Source: Sphaerisporangium siamense (lineage in GTDB: Bacteria > Actinomycetota > Actinomycetes > Streptosporangiales > Streptosporangiaceae). Taken from it: a stretch of DNA of 64,000 nt. The notes below the pieces were generated by a model. That model did not search any database. It saw only the letters and a program-made list of their open reading frames with translations, and was not told the DNA's origin. The stretch is taken from NCBI RefSeq assembly GCF_014205275.1, contig NZ_JACHND010000001.1, forward strand, positions 8,370,001-8,434,000. Reading direction: 5' to 3'. Position numbers and translations under genes: made by a program. Below, in pieces: positions 26,871 to 35,684 of the stretch; within the stretch, counting starts at the first letter, position 1; each line of letters starts with the position of its first letter.

Positions 26871-29305
26871 CCGAGCTCGACGCCGGGGTGATCGCCCGGC
26901 ACGTCGCCGAGAGCGGCGACCTCGGCGAGCCCGCGCGCGGCGGGCCGGAGATCGGCGCGGCGCGCAGGCGCAAGGAGGACGCCCGGCTGGTGACCGGGCG
27001 CACGCGCTGGACCGACAACATCCAGCTCCCCGGCATGCTGCACGTCGCGTTCCTGCGCAGCCCGCTCGCCCACGCCCGCGTCCTGCGCGCCGACGCCTCC
27101 CCCGCCCTGGGCAGGCCCGGGGTCGTCGCCGCCTTCACCGGCCGCGACCTGGCGGGGGAACTGGGCGGCCTGCCGTGCGCCTGGCCGGTCACCGAGGACA
27201 TCGTCATGCCCGACCACCCCCCGATGGCGGCGGACGAGGTCAGGTACGCGGGCGAGGCGGTGGCCTGCGTGATCGCCACCGACCGGTACAAGGCCCACGA
27301 CGCGCTGGAGTACATCGAGATCGACTACGACCCCCTGCCGGCCGTCGTGGACCTGACCGCCGCCCTCGCCGAGGGCTCCCCCACCGTCCACGACGCCGGC
27401 AACCGGGCGTACGTGTGGAAGTTCAGCGCCGGCGACACCGAGGCCGCGTTCCGCGACGCGCCCGTGGTGATCGAACGCGCCTACCTCCAGCAGCGGCTGA
27501 TCCCCGCCGCCATGGAGCCCCGCGCAGTCGTCGCGCAGACCGACGGCGAGACCTTCACGCTGTACTCCTCCACGCAGATCCCGCACGTCCTGCGCGTGAT
27601 GCTGGCCCAGGTCACCGGCATCCCCGAGCACAGGCTGCGCGTCATCGCGCCCGACGTCGGCGGCGGCTTCGGCTCCAAGCTGCAGGTCACGGCGGAGGAG
27701 GCGCTGGCGCTCCTGCTCACCCGCAGGCTCGGCAAGCCGGTGAAGTGGACCGAGTCCCGCACCGAGGGCAACCTGTCCGTCCACCACGGCCGCGGCCAGC
27801 TCCAGCGCGTCGCGATCGCCGCGGAGGCCGACGGGCGCCTCAGAGGGCTGCGCGTCGACCTGCTGGCCGACCTCGGTGCCTACCTCATGCTGATCACGCC
27901 CGGCGTGCCCGTGCTCGGCGGGTTCATGTACCCGGGCATCTACAAGATGGACGCCTACGACTTCACCTGCACCGGCGTGTTCACGACCAAGATGCCGACC
28001 GACGCCTACCGGGGCGCGGGCCGTCCCGAGGCCACGTTCGCCATCGAACGGCTCATGGACGAGCTGGCCGCCGAACTGGGCCTGGACCCCGTCGAGGTGC
28101 GGCGGCGCAACTGGATCGCCCACGAGGAGTTCCCGCACACCACGATCGCCGGCATGACGTACGACAGCGGCAACTACGAGGCCGCGACCGAGAAGGCGCT
28201 CACGCTGTTCGGATACGACGCGCTGCGGGCCGAGCAGGCCCGCCGCCGCGACCGCGGCGACCCCGTGCAGCTCGGCATCGGCGTGTCCACGTTCACCGAG
28301 ATGTGCGGCCTGGCCCCGAGCCGGGTGCTCGGCTCGCTCAGCTTCGGCGCCGGAGGGTGGGAGCACGCCGCCGTCCGCATGCTGCCCACCGGCAAGGTCG
28401 AGGTCGTGACCGGCACCAGCCCGCACGGCCAGGGGCACGTGACCGCCTGGAGCCAGATCGTCGCCGACGCGCTCGGCGTGCCGTTCGAGGACGTGTCCGT
28501 CCTGCACGGCGACACCGCCGTCGCCCCCAAGGGCATGGACACCTACGGCTCCCGTTCGCTCGCGATCGGCGGGGTGGCGCTGCTCCAGGCGTGCGACAAG
28601 GTCAAGGAGAAGGCCCGGCACGTCGCCGCCCACATGCTGGAGGCGTCCGCCGACGACATCGAGTTCTCCCAGGGCGTGTTCCGGGTGCGCGGCACCGGGT
28701 CGGGCACGACGATCCAGGAGGTCGCGCTCGCGGTGTTCGGCGCGCACGACCTGCCCGACGGCGCCGAGCCGAGCCTGGACTCCGACGCGACCTACGACCC
28801 GGTGAACTTCTCCTTCCCGCACGGCACCCACCTGTGCGCGGTGGAGGTCGACACCGAGACCGGCGCCACCACGATCAGGTCGTACGTCGCCGTGGACGAC
28901 GTCGGCAAGGTGATCAACCCGCTGATCGTCGAAGGGCAGGTCCACGGCGGCCTCGCCCAGGGCATCGCGCAGGCCCTGTTCGAGGAGGCCGTCTACGACG
29001 CCGAGGGCAACCTGCTCACCGCCACGCTGGCCGACTACCTGGTGCCGTCCGCCGCCGACCTGCCCGGCTTCGTCACCGCCAGGACCGAGACGCCCGCCAC
29101 CAGCAACCCGCTCGGCGTCAAGGGCGTCGGCGAGGCGGGCACGATCGCCTCCACGCCCGCCGTGGTCAACGCCGTCGTGGACGCGCTGCGGCCCTACGGC
29201 GTCCACGACGTCCCCATGCCGTGCACTCCCGAACGGGTATGGCGCGCCCTCCAGGGCGGAACCGGCGCGGCCCACCGAACCACTGTCCCGGAGGGTGGCT
29301 CATGA
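26867..29305 (+). CDS. Molybdenum hydroxylase large subunit, form II CoxL-like
   Basis: The 812-residue catalytic subunit binds molybdopterin cytosine dinucleotide. It has VGGGFGSK, QIPHVLRVMLAQ, the active-site loop AYRGAGR at about residues 382-388 and the catalytic Glu in GVKGVGEAGT near residue 753. True CO dehydrogenases (form I) carry AYRCSFR with the copper-binding Cys; this protein has the form II loop, so CO oxidation is not supported and another aldehyde or heterocycle substrate is likely. The first 30 residues before GAARRRKEDARLVTGR are extra. It overlaps both neighbours (ATG/GTG-TGA overlaps), giving coupled translation of S, L and M. Confidence 0.9.
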   Translation: MTELDAGVIARHVAESGDLGEPARGGPEIGAARRRKEDARLVTGRTRWTDNIQLPGMLHVAFLRSPLAHARVLRADASPALGRPGVVAAFTGRDLAGELGGLPCAWPVTEDIVMPDHPPMAADEVRYAGEAVACVIATDRYKAHDALEYIEIDYDPLPAVVDLTAALAEGSPTVHDAGNRAYVWKFSAGDTEAAFRDAPVVIERAYLQQRLIPAAMEPRAVVAQTDGETFTLYSSTQIPHVLRVMLAQVTGIPEHRLRVIAPDVGGGFGSKLQVTAEEALALLLTRRLGKPVKWTESRTEGNLSVHHGRGQLQRVAIAAEADGRLRGLRVDLLADLGAYLMLITPGVPVLGGFMYPGIYKMDAYDFTCTGVFTTKMPTDAYRGAGRPEATFAIERLMDELAAELGLDPVEVRRRNWIAHEEFPHTTIAGMTYDSGNYEAATEKALTLFGYDALRAEQARRRDRGDPVQLGIGVSTFTEMCGLAPSRVLGSLSFGAGGWEHAAVRMLPTGKVEVVTGTSPHGQGHVTAWSQIVADALGVPFEDVSVLHGDTAVAPKGMDTYGSRSLAIGGVALLQACDKVKEKARHVAAHMLEASADDIEFSQGVFRVRGTGSGTTIQEVALAVFGAHDLPDGAEPSLDSDATYDPVNFSFPHGTHLCAVEVDTETGATTIRSYVAVDDVGKVINPLIVEGQVHGGLAQGIAQALFEEAVYDAEGNLLTATLADYLVPSAADLPGFVTARTETPATSNPLGVKGVGEAGTIASTPAVVNAVVDALRPYGVHDVPMPCTPERVWRALQGGTGAAHRTTVPEGGS

Positions 29306-30270
29306 TCCCCGCGGCCTTCGATTACGTGCGCCCGTCCTCACTGGAGGAGGCCGTCGAGGTGCTGGAGGACGCCGGCGACGAGGGCAAGGTGCTGTCCGGC
29401 GGGCAGTCCCTGCTGCCCTTGCTGCGGCTGCGCCTGGCCTACCCGAGCGTGCTCGTCGACATCGGCCGGCTGCCCGGGCTGAGCGGCGTCCACGACGAGG
29501 GCGGCCACGTCCACATCGGCGCCACCACCACGCACGACGAGATCGTCCGCTCGCCGGTCGTCAACGCCGCGTGCCCGCTGGTCGCGCTGGCCACCGCGAC
29601 CGTCGCCGACCCCGCCGTACGGCACCGGGGAACGTTCGGCGGGTCCATGGCCCACGCCGACCCCGCCGGAGACCTTCCCGCCGTCGCCCTGGCCCTCGAC
29701 ATGGAGTTCGTGCTCCGGTCCGGCTCGGGCGAGCGGGTCGTCGCCGCCCGGGACTTCTTCACCGACTACCTGGAGACCGCGCTCGAACCCGGCGAGATCC
29801 TCACCGGCGTCCGCGTGCCCAAGCTGGGCGAGGGCTGGGGGTTCCACTACGAGAAGTTCCACCGTACGGCCCAGGCGTGGGCGATCGTCGGCGTGGCGGC
29901 GGCGGTCCGGGTCTCGGGCGACGGGCCACGCGTCGAGGAGGCCCGCGTGGCCCTCACCAACATGGGGCCCACGCCCATACGCGCCACCGCCGTCGAATCC
30001 GCCGCCCGCGGCGCCGCCCTCACCACCTCCTCCGCCCTGAACGGCTTCACCCCGGCGAACCCGGGCGCCGCACGTGATCCGGGCGCTCCGGGCGCGTCCA
30101 ACGGGCTGCGCGACGCGCTGCGCGAGGCGGCCTCCCACGCCGACGAGGGCACCTCCCCCACCGCCGACCTGCACGCCACCCCCGACTACCGGCGGCACCT
30201 GGCCCGCGTCCTGACCTACCGCGCCCTGAGATCCGCCGCCACGGCCGCCCGGCGGCTCCCGCCTTCCTGA
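29302..30270 (+). CDS. Molybdenum hydroxylase FAD subunit (CoxM-like)
   Basis: The 322-residue medium subunit carries the two FAD motifs of the family: SGGQSLLPLLRLR near residue 33 and TVADPAVRHRGTFGGSMAHADP near 100-120. The C-terminal CO_deh_flav_C domain follows (RVPKLGEGWGFHYEKF, ALTNMGPTPIRATA). After that comes an unusual low-complexity stretch of about 45 residues (Ala/Pro/Gly/Ser, around 235-285) before the usual final helix (YRRHLARVLTYRALRSA). Its ATG overlaps the large-subunit stop (ATGA). Confidence 0.9.
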   Translation: MIPAAFDYVRPSSLEEAVEVLEDAGDEGKVLSGGQSLLPLLRLRLAYPSVLVDIGRLPGLSGVHDEGGHVHIGATTTHDEIVRSPVVNAACPLVALATATVADPAVRHRGTFGGSMAHADPAGDLPAVALALDMEFVLRSGSGERVVAARDFFTDYLETALEPGEILTGVRVPKLGEGWGFHYEKFHRTAQAWAIVGVAAAVRVSGDGPRVEEARVALTNMGPTPIRATAVESAARGAALTTSSALNGFTPANPGAARDPGAPGASNGLRDALREAASHADEGTSPTADLHATPDYRRHLARVLTYRALRSAATAARRLPPS

Positions 30271-30293
30271 CGCGACGGCGGGCGAGGGCCGGG

Positions 30294-31601
30294 TCAGGAA
30301 GGCTGGCTCCAGCCGAGGCCGGTGGTGGCTCTGAGGGCCAGCTTCCGCGCTCCGGCGCGCCCGCCGCCGGGCAGGACCTCCAGCGCCCCCGCGCCGTACA
30401 CGCCGGGAAGCCCTGCGATCAGGTCGGCGCGGGCGTCGCCGACCACGTCGGCCAGGCGCAGGCTCGTGCCGTACCTGGTCTCGTAGGCGTCGTGCGCGTA
30501 CGTCCGGACCGGCCGCGCTGTCACGCCGGTGGAGGTGCCCGCGTGCAGGACGGCCCGGTCGTGGTCGCCTTCGCCCGCGACATGGACGGCCAGGTCGGCG
30601 CGCCCGTCCCCGGTGACGTCGCCGAGCGCGACGCCGGCCGGGTGGTCGTCCCCGTACGCCAGTGCCTGGGCGGGCCCGAACCCGGTGCCCGTGCCGAGCT
30701 GGACGATCACCCGGAACGCCGGGTTCGCCGCGTCGGCGGAGGTGACGCGGACCAGGTCGGCCCTGCGGTCGCCGTTGACGTCCCCCACGGCGAGGGCGCG
30801 GGCGGCCCGCTCCGCCGGAGTGATCGACCAGGCCCTCTTCAGCGACAGCCCGGACCTGGACCCGGGCACGACGGTGATCCGCTGCGGCCCCACCGGGTCG
30901 GGAGGGGCCGGACGCCGCTCGGTCGCCACGAGATCGGCGAGCCCGTCGCCGGTCACGTCCCCGGCCGTGAGGTGCGCGCCGAACCGCTGGGCGCCGTTGG
31001 CGAGACCGGCCATGCGCAGGCCTCTTTTGCCGCCACGCAGCACGACGATCCGCTCGTCCCCGGTGACGGCCGCGTCCCCGTACCCGTCGCCGTCGAAGTC
31101 GGCGGCGGCCATGGCGGGCTCGGCGACCGGCCACGGGATCACCAGCGCGGGCTTCCCGCGCAGCCCGCCCTCAGAGCCCCGGAAGAGCACCAGCCTCCTC
31201 CGCGCGGACGCCAGAACGTCGGCATACCCGTCCCTGTCGAAGTCCGCCGTCACGAGCACCCGCCCGAGGTTCTCCTTCGCGACGGGATCCCCCACCGTGA
31301 CGACCCGCGCCCTGGAGGAAACCGCCTTCGCTCCCCCGAGGTAGACGACCACGCCCCCGGCGTCGCTCTTCCCCTTCACCTTCAGCAGATGAACCCCGGC
31401 GATCACGTCACTCCGCCCGTCCCCGTTGACGTCCCCCGCCCGCGCACCCGCCGCCGACGCGCCCCCGGACGTCCCGAGGACCGGCCGGAGCGCCGCCGCC
31501 TCAGCGGGGACGAGCCCGCCCGGCCAGACGAGCCCCGCCACGACGACCGCCGCGAGCCCGCCCTTCCCCATCCCCGTGATCCCCTTGTCGCTGACACGCA
31601 T
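30294..31601 (-). CDS. Secreted FG-GAP / VCBS-repeat beta-propeller protein
   Basis: ATG 31601 follows AAGGAG by seven bases and gives 435 residues; an ORF start at 31637 is open but lacks a signal. A Sec signal (GGLAAVVVAGLVWPGGLVPAEA) is followed by seven calcium-loop repeats (DVNGDGRSD, DFDRDGYAD, DFDGDGYGD, DVTGDGLAD, DVNGDRRAD, DVTGDGRAD, DVVGDARAD), predicting a seven-bladed integrin-like propeller. The last loop has lost acidic positions. Such proteins are extracellular binding scaffolds. It is transcribed against the cox genes and separates coxG from the S-L-M operon. Confidence 0.88.
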   Translation of the reverse strand: MRVSDKGITGMGKGGLAAVVVAGLVWPGGLVPAEAAALRPVLGTSGGASAAGARAGDVNGDGRSDVIAGVHLLKVKGKSDAGGVVVYLGGAKAVSSRARVVTVGDPVAKENLGRVLVTADFDRDGYADVLASARRRLVLFRGSEGGLRGKPALVIPWPVAEPAMAAADFDGDGYGDAAVTGDERIVVLRGGKRGLRMAGLANGAQRFGAHLTAGDVTGDGLADLVATERRPAPPDPVGPQRITVVPGSRSGLSLKRAWSITPAERAARALAVGDVNGDRRADLVRVTSADAANPAFRVIVQLGTGTGFGPAQALAYGDDHPAGVALGDVTGDGRADLAVHVAGEGDHDRAVLHAGTSTGVTARPVRTYAHDAYETRYGTSLRLADVVGDARADLIAGLPGVYGAGALEVLPGGGRAGARKLALRATTGLGWSQPS

Positions 31602-31884
31602 GACCGGCTCCTTCGGCGTAGACGACCAGTCCGCCACCGCCAGTCAGACACCGCCCCGGACCGCGAAGCCGGCGAAGCCCGAAGAATTCACCTCCCGACC
31701 ACCGGATGGCAACCGGCGCCGAAGCGGTCGGCGACGCGCCCCCTTGCCCATGGCCTCCCGGAGAAGCGTGACCGCGGTATGAGGGGTAGCAAGGTACTGG
31801 GAGGAGTTGGGCGGTCATAATGGCGCGAGGGCGACAACGGCCGTTCAGTCGTTCTTCGGCTGGTACTCATACAGGAGCGGCGCG

Positions 31885-32799
31885 ATGGCGATGCGGTTCG
31901 AGCACGACTTCACGGTTCCCGTGCCGGTCGAGCAGGCGTGGTCGGTGCTCCTCGACGTGGAGCGGGTGGCCTCGTGCCTGCCGGGGGCGACGCTGGACGG
32001 CGTGGAGGGTGACGTCTTCACCGGGCGGATGAAGGTGAAGGTGGGGCCGATCACCGTCACCTACCGCGGGGAGGCGTCGTTCACGTCGGTGGACAAGGAC
32101 GCGCACACGCTCAGCCTCAAGGCGTCCGGCAAGGAGGCGAGGGGCACCGGCACCGCCGGCGCGGTGGTCACCGCGACGCTGGCGGGTGAGGGCCCGCGCA
32201 CGCGGGTCACGGTCGAGACGTCGTTCACCGTCACCGGACGTCCCGCGCAGTTCGGGCGGGGGGTCATGGCCGAGGTCGGCGCCAAGCTGATCGACCGGTT
32301 CGCCGAGAACCTCGCCGCCCTGCTCCGCGAGGCGCCCGAGGAGGCGGGGACCGAGACCACGGCGGCCGACGCCGCCACGGCCGGGATCGCCGCGGCGGCC
32401 GAAGTACGCGAGGGTGAGATCGCCGAGGTCGCCGAGAGTGAGGTCGCCGCGCCCGGCACCACCCCGTTCAACGCGCCGGCCGTGCCGTCCTCAGCCGAGC
32501 CGTCCGGTCCCGGGCCCGAGGAGGTCCCCGTTCCGGGGTCCGAGGGCAGGGAGGCGGGGCAGCGGCATCTCACCGCCGTTCCGGATTCCTATGGGGAGGC
32601 GCGTTCCGGGGAGGCGGCGTCCTGGGAGGCGCACCCGGCGGGGACGACCCGGACGTCCCGCACCGCCGAGGAGGAGGCGCTGGACCTGCTGCGCATCGCC
32701 GGCGTGCCGATGCTCAAGCGCGTGGCCCCGCTGGTCGCGGCCCTGACCGCCGTGGCGGTCCTGGCCTGGCTGGTGCGCCGGGGCCTCAAGCGCCGCTGA
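31885..32799 (+). CDS. CoxG-like SRPBCC protein with C-terminal membrane anchor
   Basis: The 304-residue product begins MAMRFEHDFTVPVPVEQAW and continues with the CoxG/SRPBCC pattern VLLDVERVASCLPGA, GRMKVKVGPITVTYRGEASF and FGRGVMAEVGAKLIDRFAENL (to about residue 150). A low-complexity Ala/Glu/Pro segment and a single C-terminal helix (VAPLVAALTAVAVLAWLV) with basic end follow. CoxG in Oligotropha recruits CO dehydrogenase to the membrane, and this layout fits that role for the S-L-M enzyme encoded just upstream. I start at ATG 31885, seven bases after AGGAG, not at the upstream in-frame start 31807. Confidence 0.85.
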   Translation: MAMRFEHDFTVPVPVEQAWSVLLDVERVASCLPGATLDGVEGDVFTGRMKVKVGPITVTYRGEASFTSVDKDAHTLSLKASGKEARGTGTAGAVVTATLAGEGPRTRVTVETSFTVTGRPAQFGRGVMAEVGAKLIDRFAENLAALLREAPEEAGTETTAADAATAGIAAAAEVREGEIAEVAESEVAAPGTTPFNAPAVPSSAEPSGPGPEEVPVPGSEGREAGQRHLTAVPDSYGEARSGEAASWEAHPAGTTRTSRTAEEEALDLLRIAGVPMLKRVAPLVAALTAVAVLAWLVRRGLKRR

Positions 32800-33008
32800 C
32801 GCCGACACCATCCGCCGAGGCGATCCGGCGTCGGCCATGCCCCCTTGCCGGCCGCGATTCCGTCTGCCGCGCCTGGTGGGCGCAGCTCGCCGGCTACTTC
32901 GGTAAAAGTCGGAAATGAGCTGGTCAGCAGTCCTCTTTGCGGGGCAGAGCGGGGGATTGCGGGGGAATACACCCGGGCAGCGTCGGTGCGGACTCGGGGG
33001 AACGAACC

Positions 33009-35684
33009 ATGCAGCCGGATGTCAGCGTTGTCCTTGTCACGTGCGACGACCCGGCCGGCCTGCGGCGCGCGATCGACTCGGTTCTCGGCCAGTCCCTGCG
33101 CGACCTCGAACTGATCGTCGTGGACGACGCGAGCGCCGGCGACACGCCCCGCGTGGTCGCCCGCTTCGACGACCCGCGCGTGCGTTACCTGCGCAGGCAG
33201 GCGCCCGGCGACGGCCAGGGCGCGTCGCGCAACAGCGGCGCGGACGCGGCCCGCGCCCCGTACGTGATGTTCCTCGACGGCGGCGACGAGCTGCCCCGGC
33301 ACGCGTGCAAGAGCCTGCTGGAGGAGATCGAGCGCACGGACGCCGAGTTCGTGGCGGGCCAGCTCTCGCGGGTCCTGACGGCGACCGGCCCCGCGCGGGG
33401 CGACCGGCGCGCGCGGGGCGCGGCGCGCACGCAGCGGTACCGGCCCGCCCTGTACGGCCCGCGGCGGGTGGTCGAGGGCATCCGGGCCGAGCCGGGGTTC
33501 TTCCTCGACGGGTTCGCGACGAACAAGCTGTACCGGGCGGACTTCCTGCGCGAGCACGCGCTGAGGTTCGAGGAGGGCGTCCGGTACGAGGACCACGTCT
33601 TCACCGCCGCCGTGTACTGCGCGGCGCGCCGGTTCGCCGTGGTGCCCTGGGTGGTCTACCTGTGGCGCGGCCTGCCGGGGACGGCGTCCGGGGACGAGAT
33701 CGACGACGTGCGGGCCCGGGTGCGGGCGGCGCAGCTCGGCGACGCGGTCCTGCGCGAGCGCGGGCACGCCGACCTGGTCGGGGCGCGCCAGGACCGTTTC
33801 CTGCGGCAGGACCTGCGCGTCCACCTGGAACGGCTCCCCGGGCGCCCGGCGGTGCGGGTGAAGGAGTTCGCCGCGGTGACGCGGCCCTACCTGGACGAGC
33901 TGGAGCCGGGCGTGGCCGACCGGGCCGACCCGCTGGTGCGGGTGTGCTGCCATCTGATCCGCACCGGCCGCCCGGAGGACCTGGTGGTCGCGGCGCGGTC
34001 GCTGACCGGCCCGAAGGCGGCCCCCCGGCACGCGCTGCGCGTGGACGGCCGCACGTACTGGGGGACGCGCGCCGATCCGGCGATGGACATCACCGCGCTG
34101 CGGCTGGGAGAGCTGCCGTTCTCGGCGGCGCGGATCCGGCACGAGGTGACGGAGGTGTCGTGCGCGGGGACGGTGGTGTCGCTGACGGTCCGCACCTATG
34201 ACCCGTTCGCGGTGCTGCGGCGCTGGAAGACGCGGGCCGAGCTGGTGGTCAAGGGCCTGCGGGTGCCGCTGGAGCCGGCGCGGCAGTCGGACGGCAGCTA
34301 CCTGACGCGGGTGGAGCTCGACCTGGCCCGGGTCAGGCCGGGCAGGGGCCGCCGCGATCCCCGCGTGTCGTACGTCCGCGCGGACGGGCACCGCACGAGC
34401 GACCGGCTGCTGGTGGACCCGGCCACGGCGCCGCTGACGTGCGCCGTGGCCGGGCACGAGGTGACGGTGGGCCCGGTGGGCGACGCCGCGGTGCTGGCGG
34501 TGACCTGGCGGCCGGCGCCGCGCCGGGTCTCGCGGCTGCGCGCGGCGGCGTCGGGCGCGGACCTGAAGCTGTGGGCGTACCGGTGGCTGGTCCGCGTGGT
34601 GCCGCGCCGCCGCGACCTGGCGTTGTTCGAGTCGGAGAACGGCGCGGCGTACACGGGCAACCCGCGGTACGTCTACGAGGAGATCCGCGGCAGGGGCATG
34701 CCGGTGCGGGTGTGGTGGTCGGTGCGCGGCGACGCGTCCGGTTTCCCGGCGGACGTGCCGCTGGTGCCCCGGATGAGCTGGCGGCACGTCTGGATCATGG
34801 CCCGGGCGGCGTACTGGGTGGACAGCCACGGTTTCCCCGAGGGCTTCCCCAAGCCGAAGGGCACGCGCTACCTGCAGACCTGGCACGGGCAGGCGCTCAA
34901 GACGGTCGGGTTCGACTCCCCCGCCCTGCGCGGCGACCTGCCCGGGCCGCGCGAGCGGTGGCGCGCGTCCGTGGCGCGGTGGGACGCGCTGGTGAGCCCG
35001 GGCGCGGAGTTCGAGCGGGTCTTCGTGCCGTCCAACGAATACGCGGGCACCGTGCTGCGTTTCGGCTCGCCGCGGTGCGACGTGCTGGTGAACGGCGACC
35101 CGTCGGCCGAGGCGCGGGTGCGCGAGGCCCTGGAGATCCCGGCGGACCGCAGGATCCTGCTGTACGCGCCGACGTACCGCGAGGGGGCGATCGGCGCGTC
35201 GGTGCGGGCGGACCTCGACGCGCTCGGCGAGGCCCTGGCCGACGAGTGGGTCGTGGTGCTGCGCCCGCACCCGGCCGAGCGGTTCCGCGTGCCCGAGCGG
35301 GTGCGCCACTTCGTCCGGGCCGCGGGCTCGTACCCGGAGGTGAACGACCTGATCCTCGCCTCGGACGCGCTGCTGAGCGACTATTCCTCGATCATCTGCG
35401 ACTACGCGTGCACCGGCCGCCCGATCCTGCTCTACGCCGACGACTACGACGCCTACGCGCGGGTGGAGCGGGGGCTGAACTACGACCTGCGCGAGATCGG
35501 GCCCGGCCCGGTGCTCGCCACCACCGAGGAGCTGGTGGCCGCGCTGCGTGACCTGCCGGCCGTCGCCGCCGAGCACGCGGGCCGGTACGCCGACTTCGTC
35601 GCCCTGTTCTGCGCCGAGGAGACGGGGAAGGCCGCGCCGCGGGTGGTGGACGCCTTCTTCCACGGGACCGGGCCGCGGCCATGA
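33009..35684 (+). CDS. Bifunctional GT2 glycosyltransferase / TagF-like glycerophosphotransferase
   Basis: The 891-residue protein joins two enzymes. Residues 1 to about 280 form a GT-A GT2 domain (DVSVVLVTCDDPAGLRRAID, LIVVDDASAGDT, acidic metal motif FLDGGDELP in place of the usual DSDD). A linking beta-rich region (about 330-520) follows. From about 530 to the end lies a CDP-glycerol glycerophosphotransferase domain (NPRYVYEEIRGRG, LQTWHGQALKTVG, LYAPTYREG, LRPHPAERF, SDALLSDYSSIICDYA). The combination adds a sugar and then polyol-phosphate units to a cell-wall glycopolymer of teichoic-acid type. Start ATG 33009 has GGGGGA seven bases upstream. The GT4 gene overlaps its stop. Confidence 0.88.
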   Translation: MQPDVSVVLVTCDDPAGLRRAIDSVLGQSLRDLELIVVDDASAGDTPRVVARFDDPRVRYLRRQAPGDGQGASRNSGADAARAPYVMFLDGGDELPRHACKSLLEEIERTDAEFVAGQLSRVLTATGPARGDRRARGAARTQRYRPALYGPRRVVEGIRAEPGFFLDGFATNKLYRADFLREHALRFEEGVRYEDHVFTAAVYCAARRFAVVPWVVYLWRGLPGTASGDEIDDVRARVRAAQLGDAVLRERGHADLVGARQDRFLRQDLRVHLERLPGRPAVRVKEFAAVTRPYLDELEPGVADRADPLVRVCCHLIRTGRPEDLVVAARSLTGPKAAPRHALRVDGRTYWGTRADPAMDITALRLGELPFSAARIRHEVTEVSCAGTVVSLTVRTYDPFAVLRRWKTRAELVVKGLRVPLEPARQSDGSYLTRVELDLARVRPGRGRRDPRVSYVRADGHRTSDRLLVDPATAPLTCAVAGHEVTVGPVGDAAVLAVTWRPAPRRVSRLRAAASGADLKLWAYRWLVRVVPRRRDLALFESENGAAYTGNPRYVYEEIRGRGMPVRVWWSVRGDASGFPADVPLVPRMSWRHVWIMARAAYWVDSHGFPEGFPKPKGTRYLQTWHGQALKTVGFDSPALRGDLPGPRERWRASVARWDALVSPGAEFERVFVPSNEYAGTVLRFGSPRCDVLVNGDPSAEARVREALEIPADRRILLYAPTYREGAIGASVRADLDALGEALADEWVVVLRPHPAERFRVPERVRHFVRAAGSYPEVNDLILASDALLSDYSSIICDYACTGRPILLYADDYDAYARVERGLNYDLREIGPGPVLATTEELVAALRDLPAVAAEHAGRYADFVALFCAEETGKAAPRVVDAFFHGTGPRP

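Noticed and set aside
26801-29275. An 824-codon minus-strand frame over the cox large-subunit gene
   Set aside because: It is antisense to clear molybdenum hydroxylase motifs and shows Arg/Gly/His-rich shadow composition.
32589-35663. A 1024-codon minus-strand frame over the GT2-TagF gene
   Set aside because: Shadow of the strongly GC-biased coding strand; no domain is recognisable.
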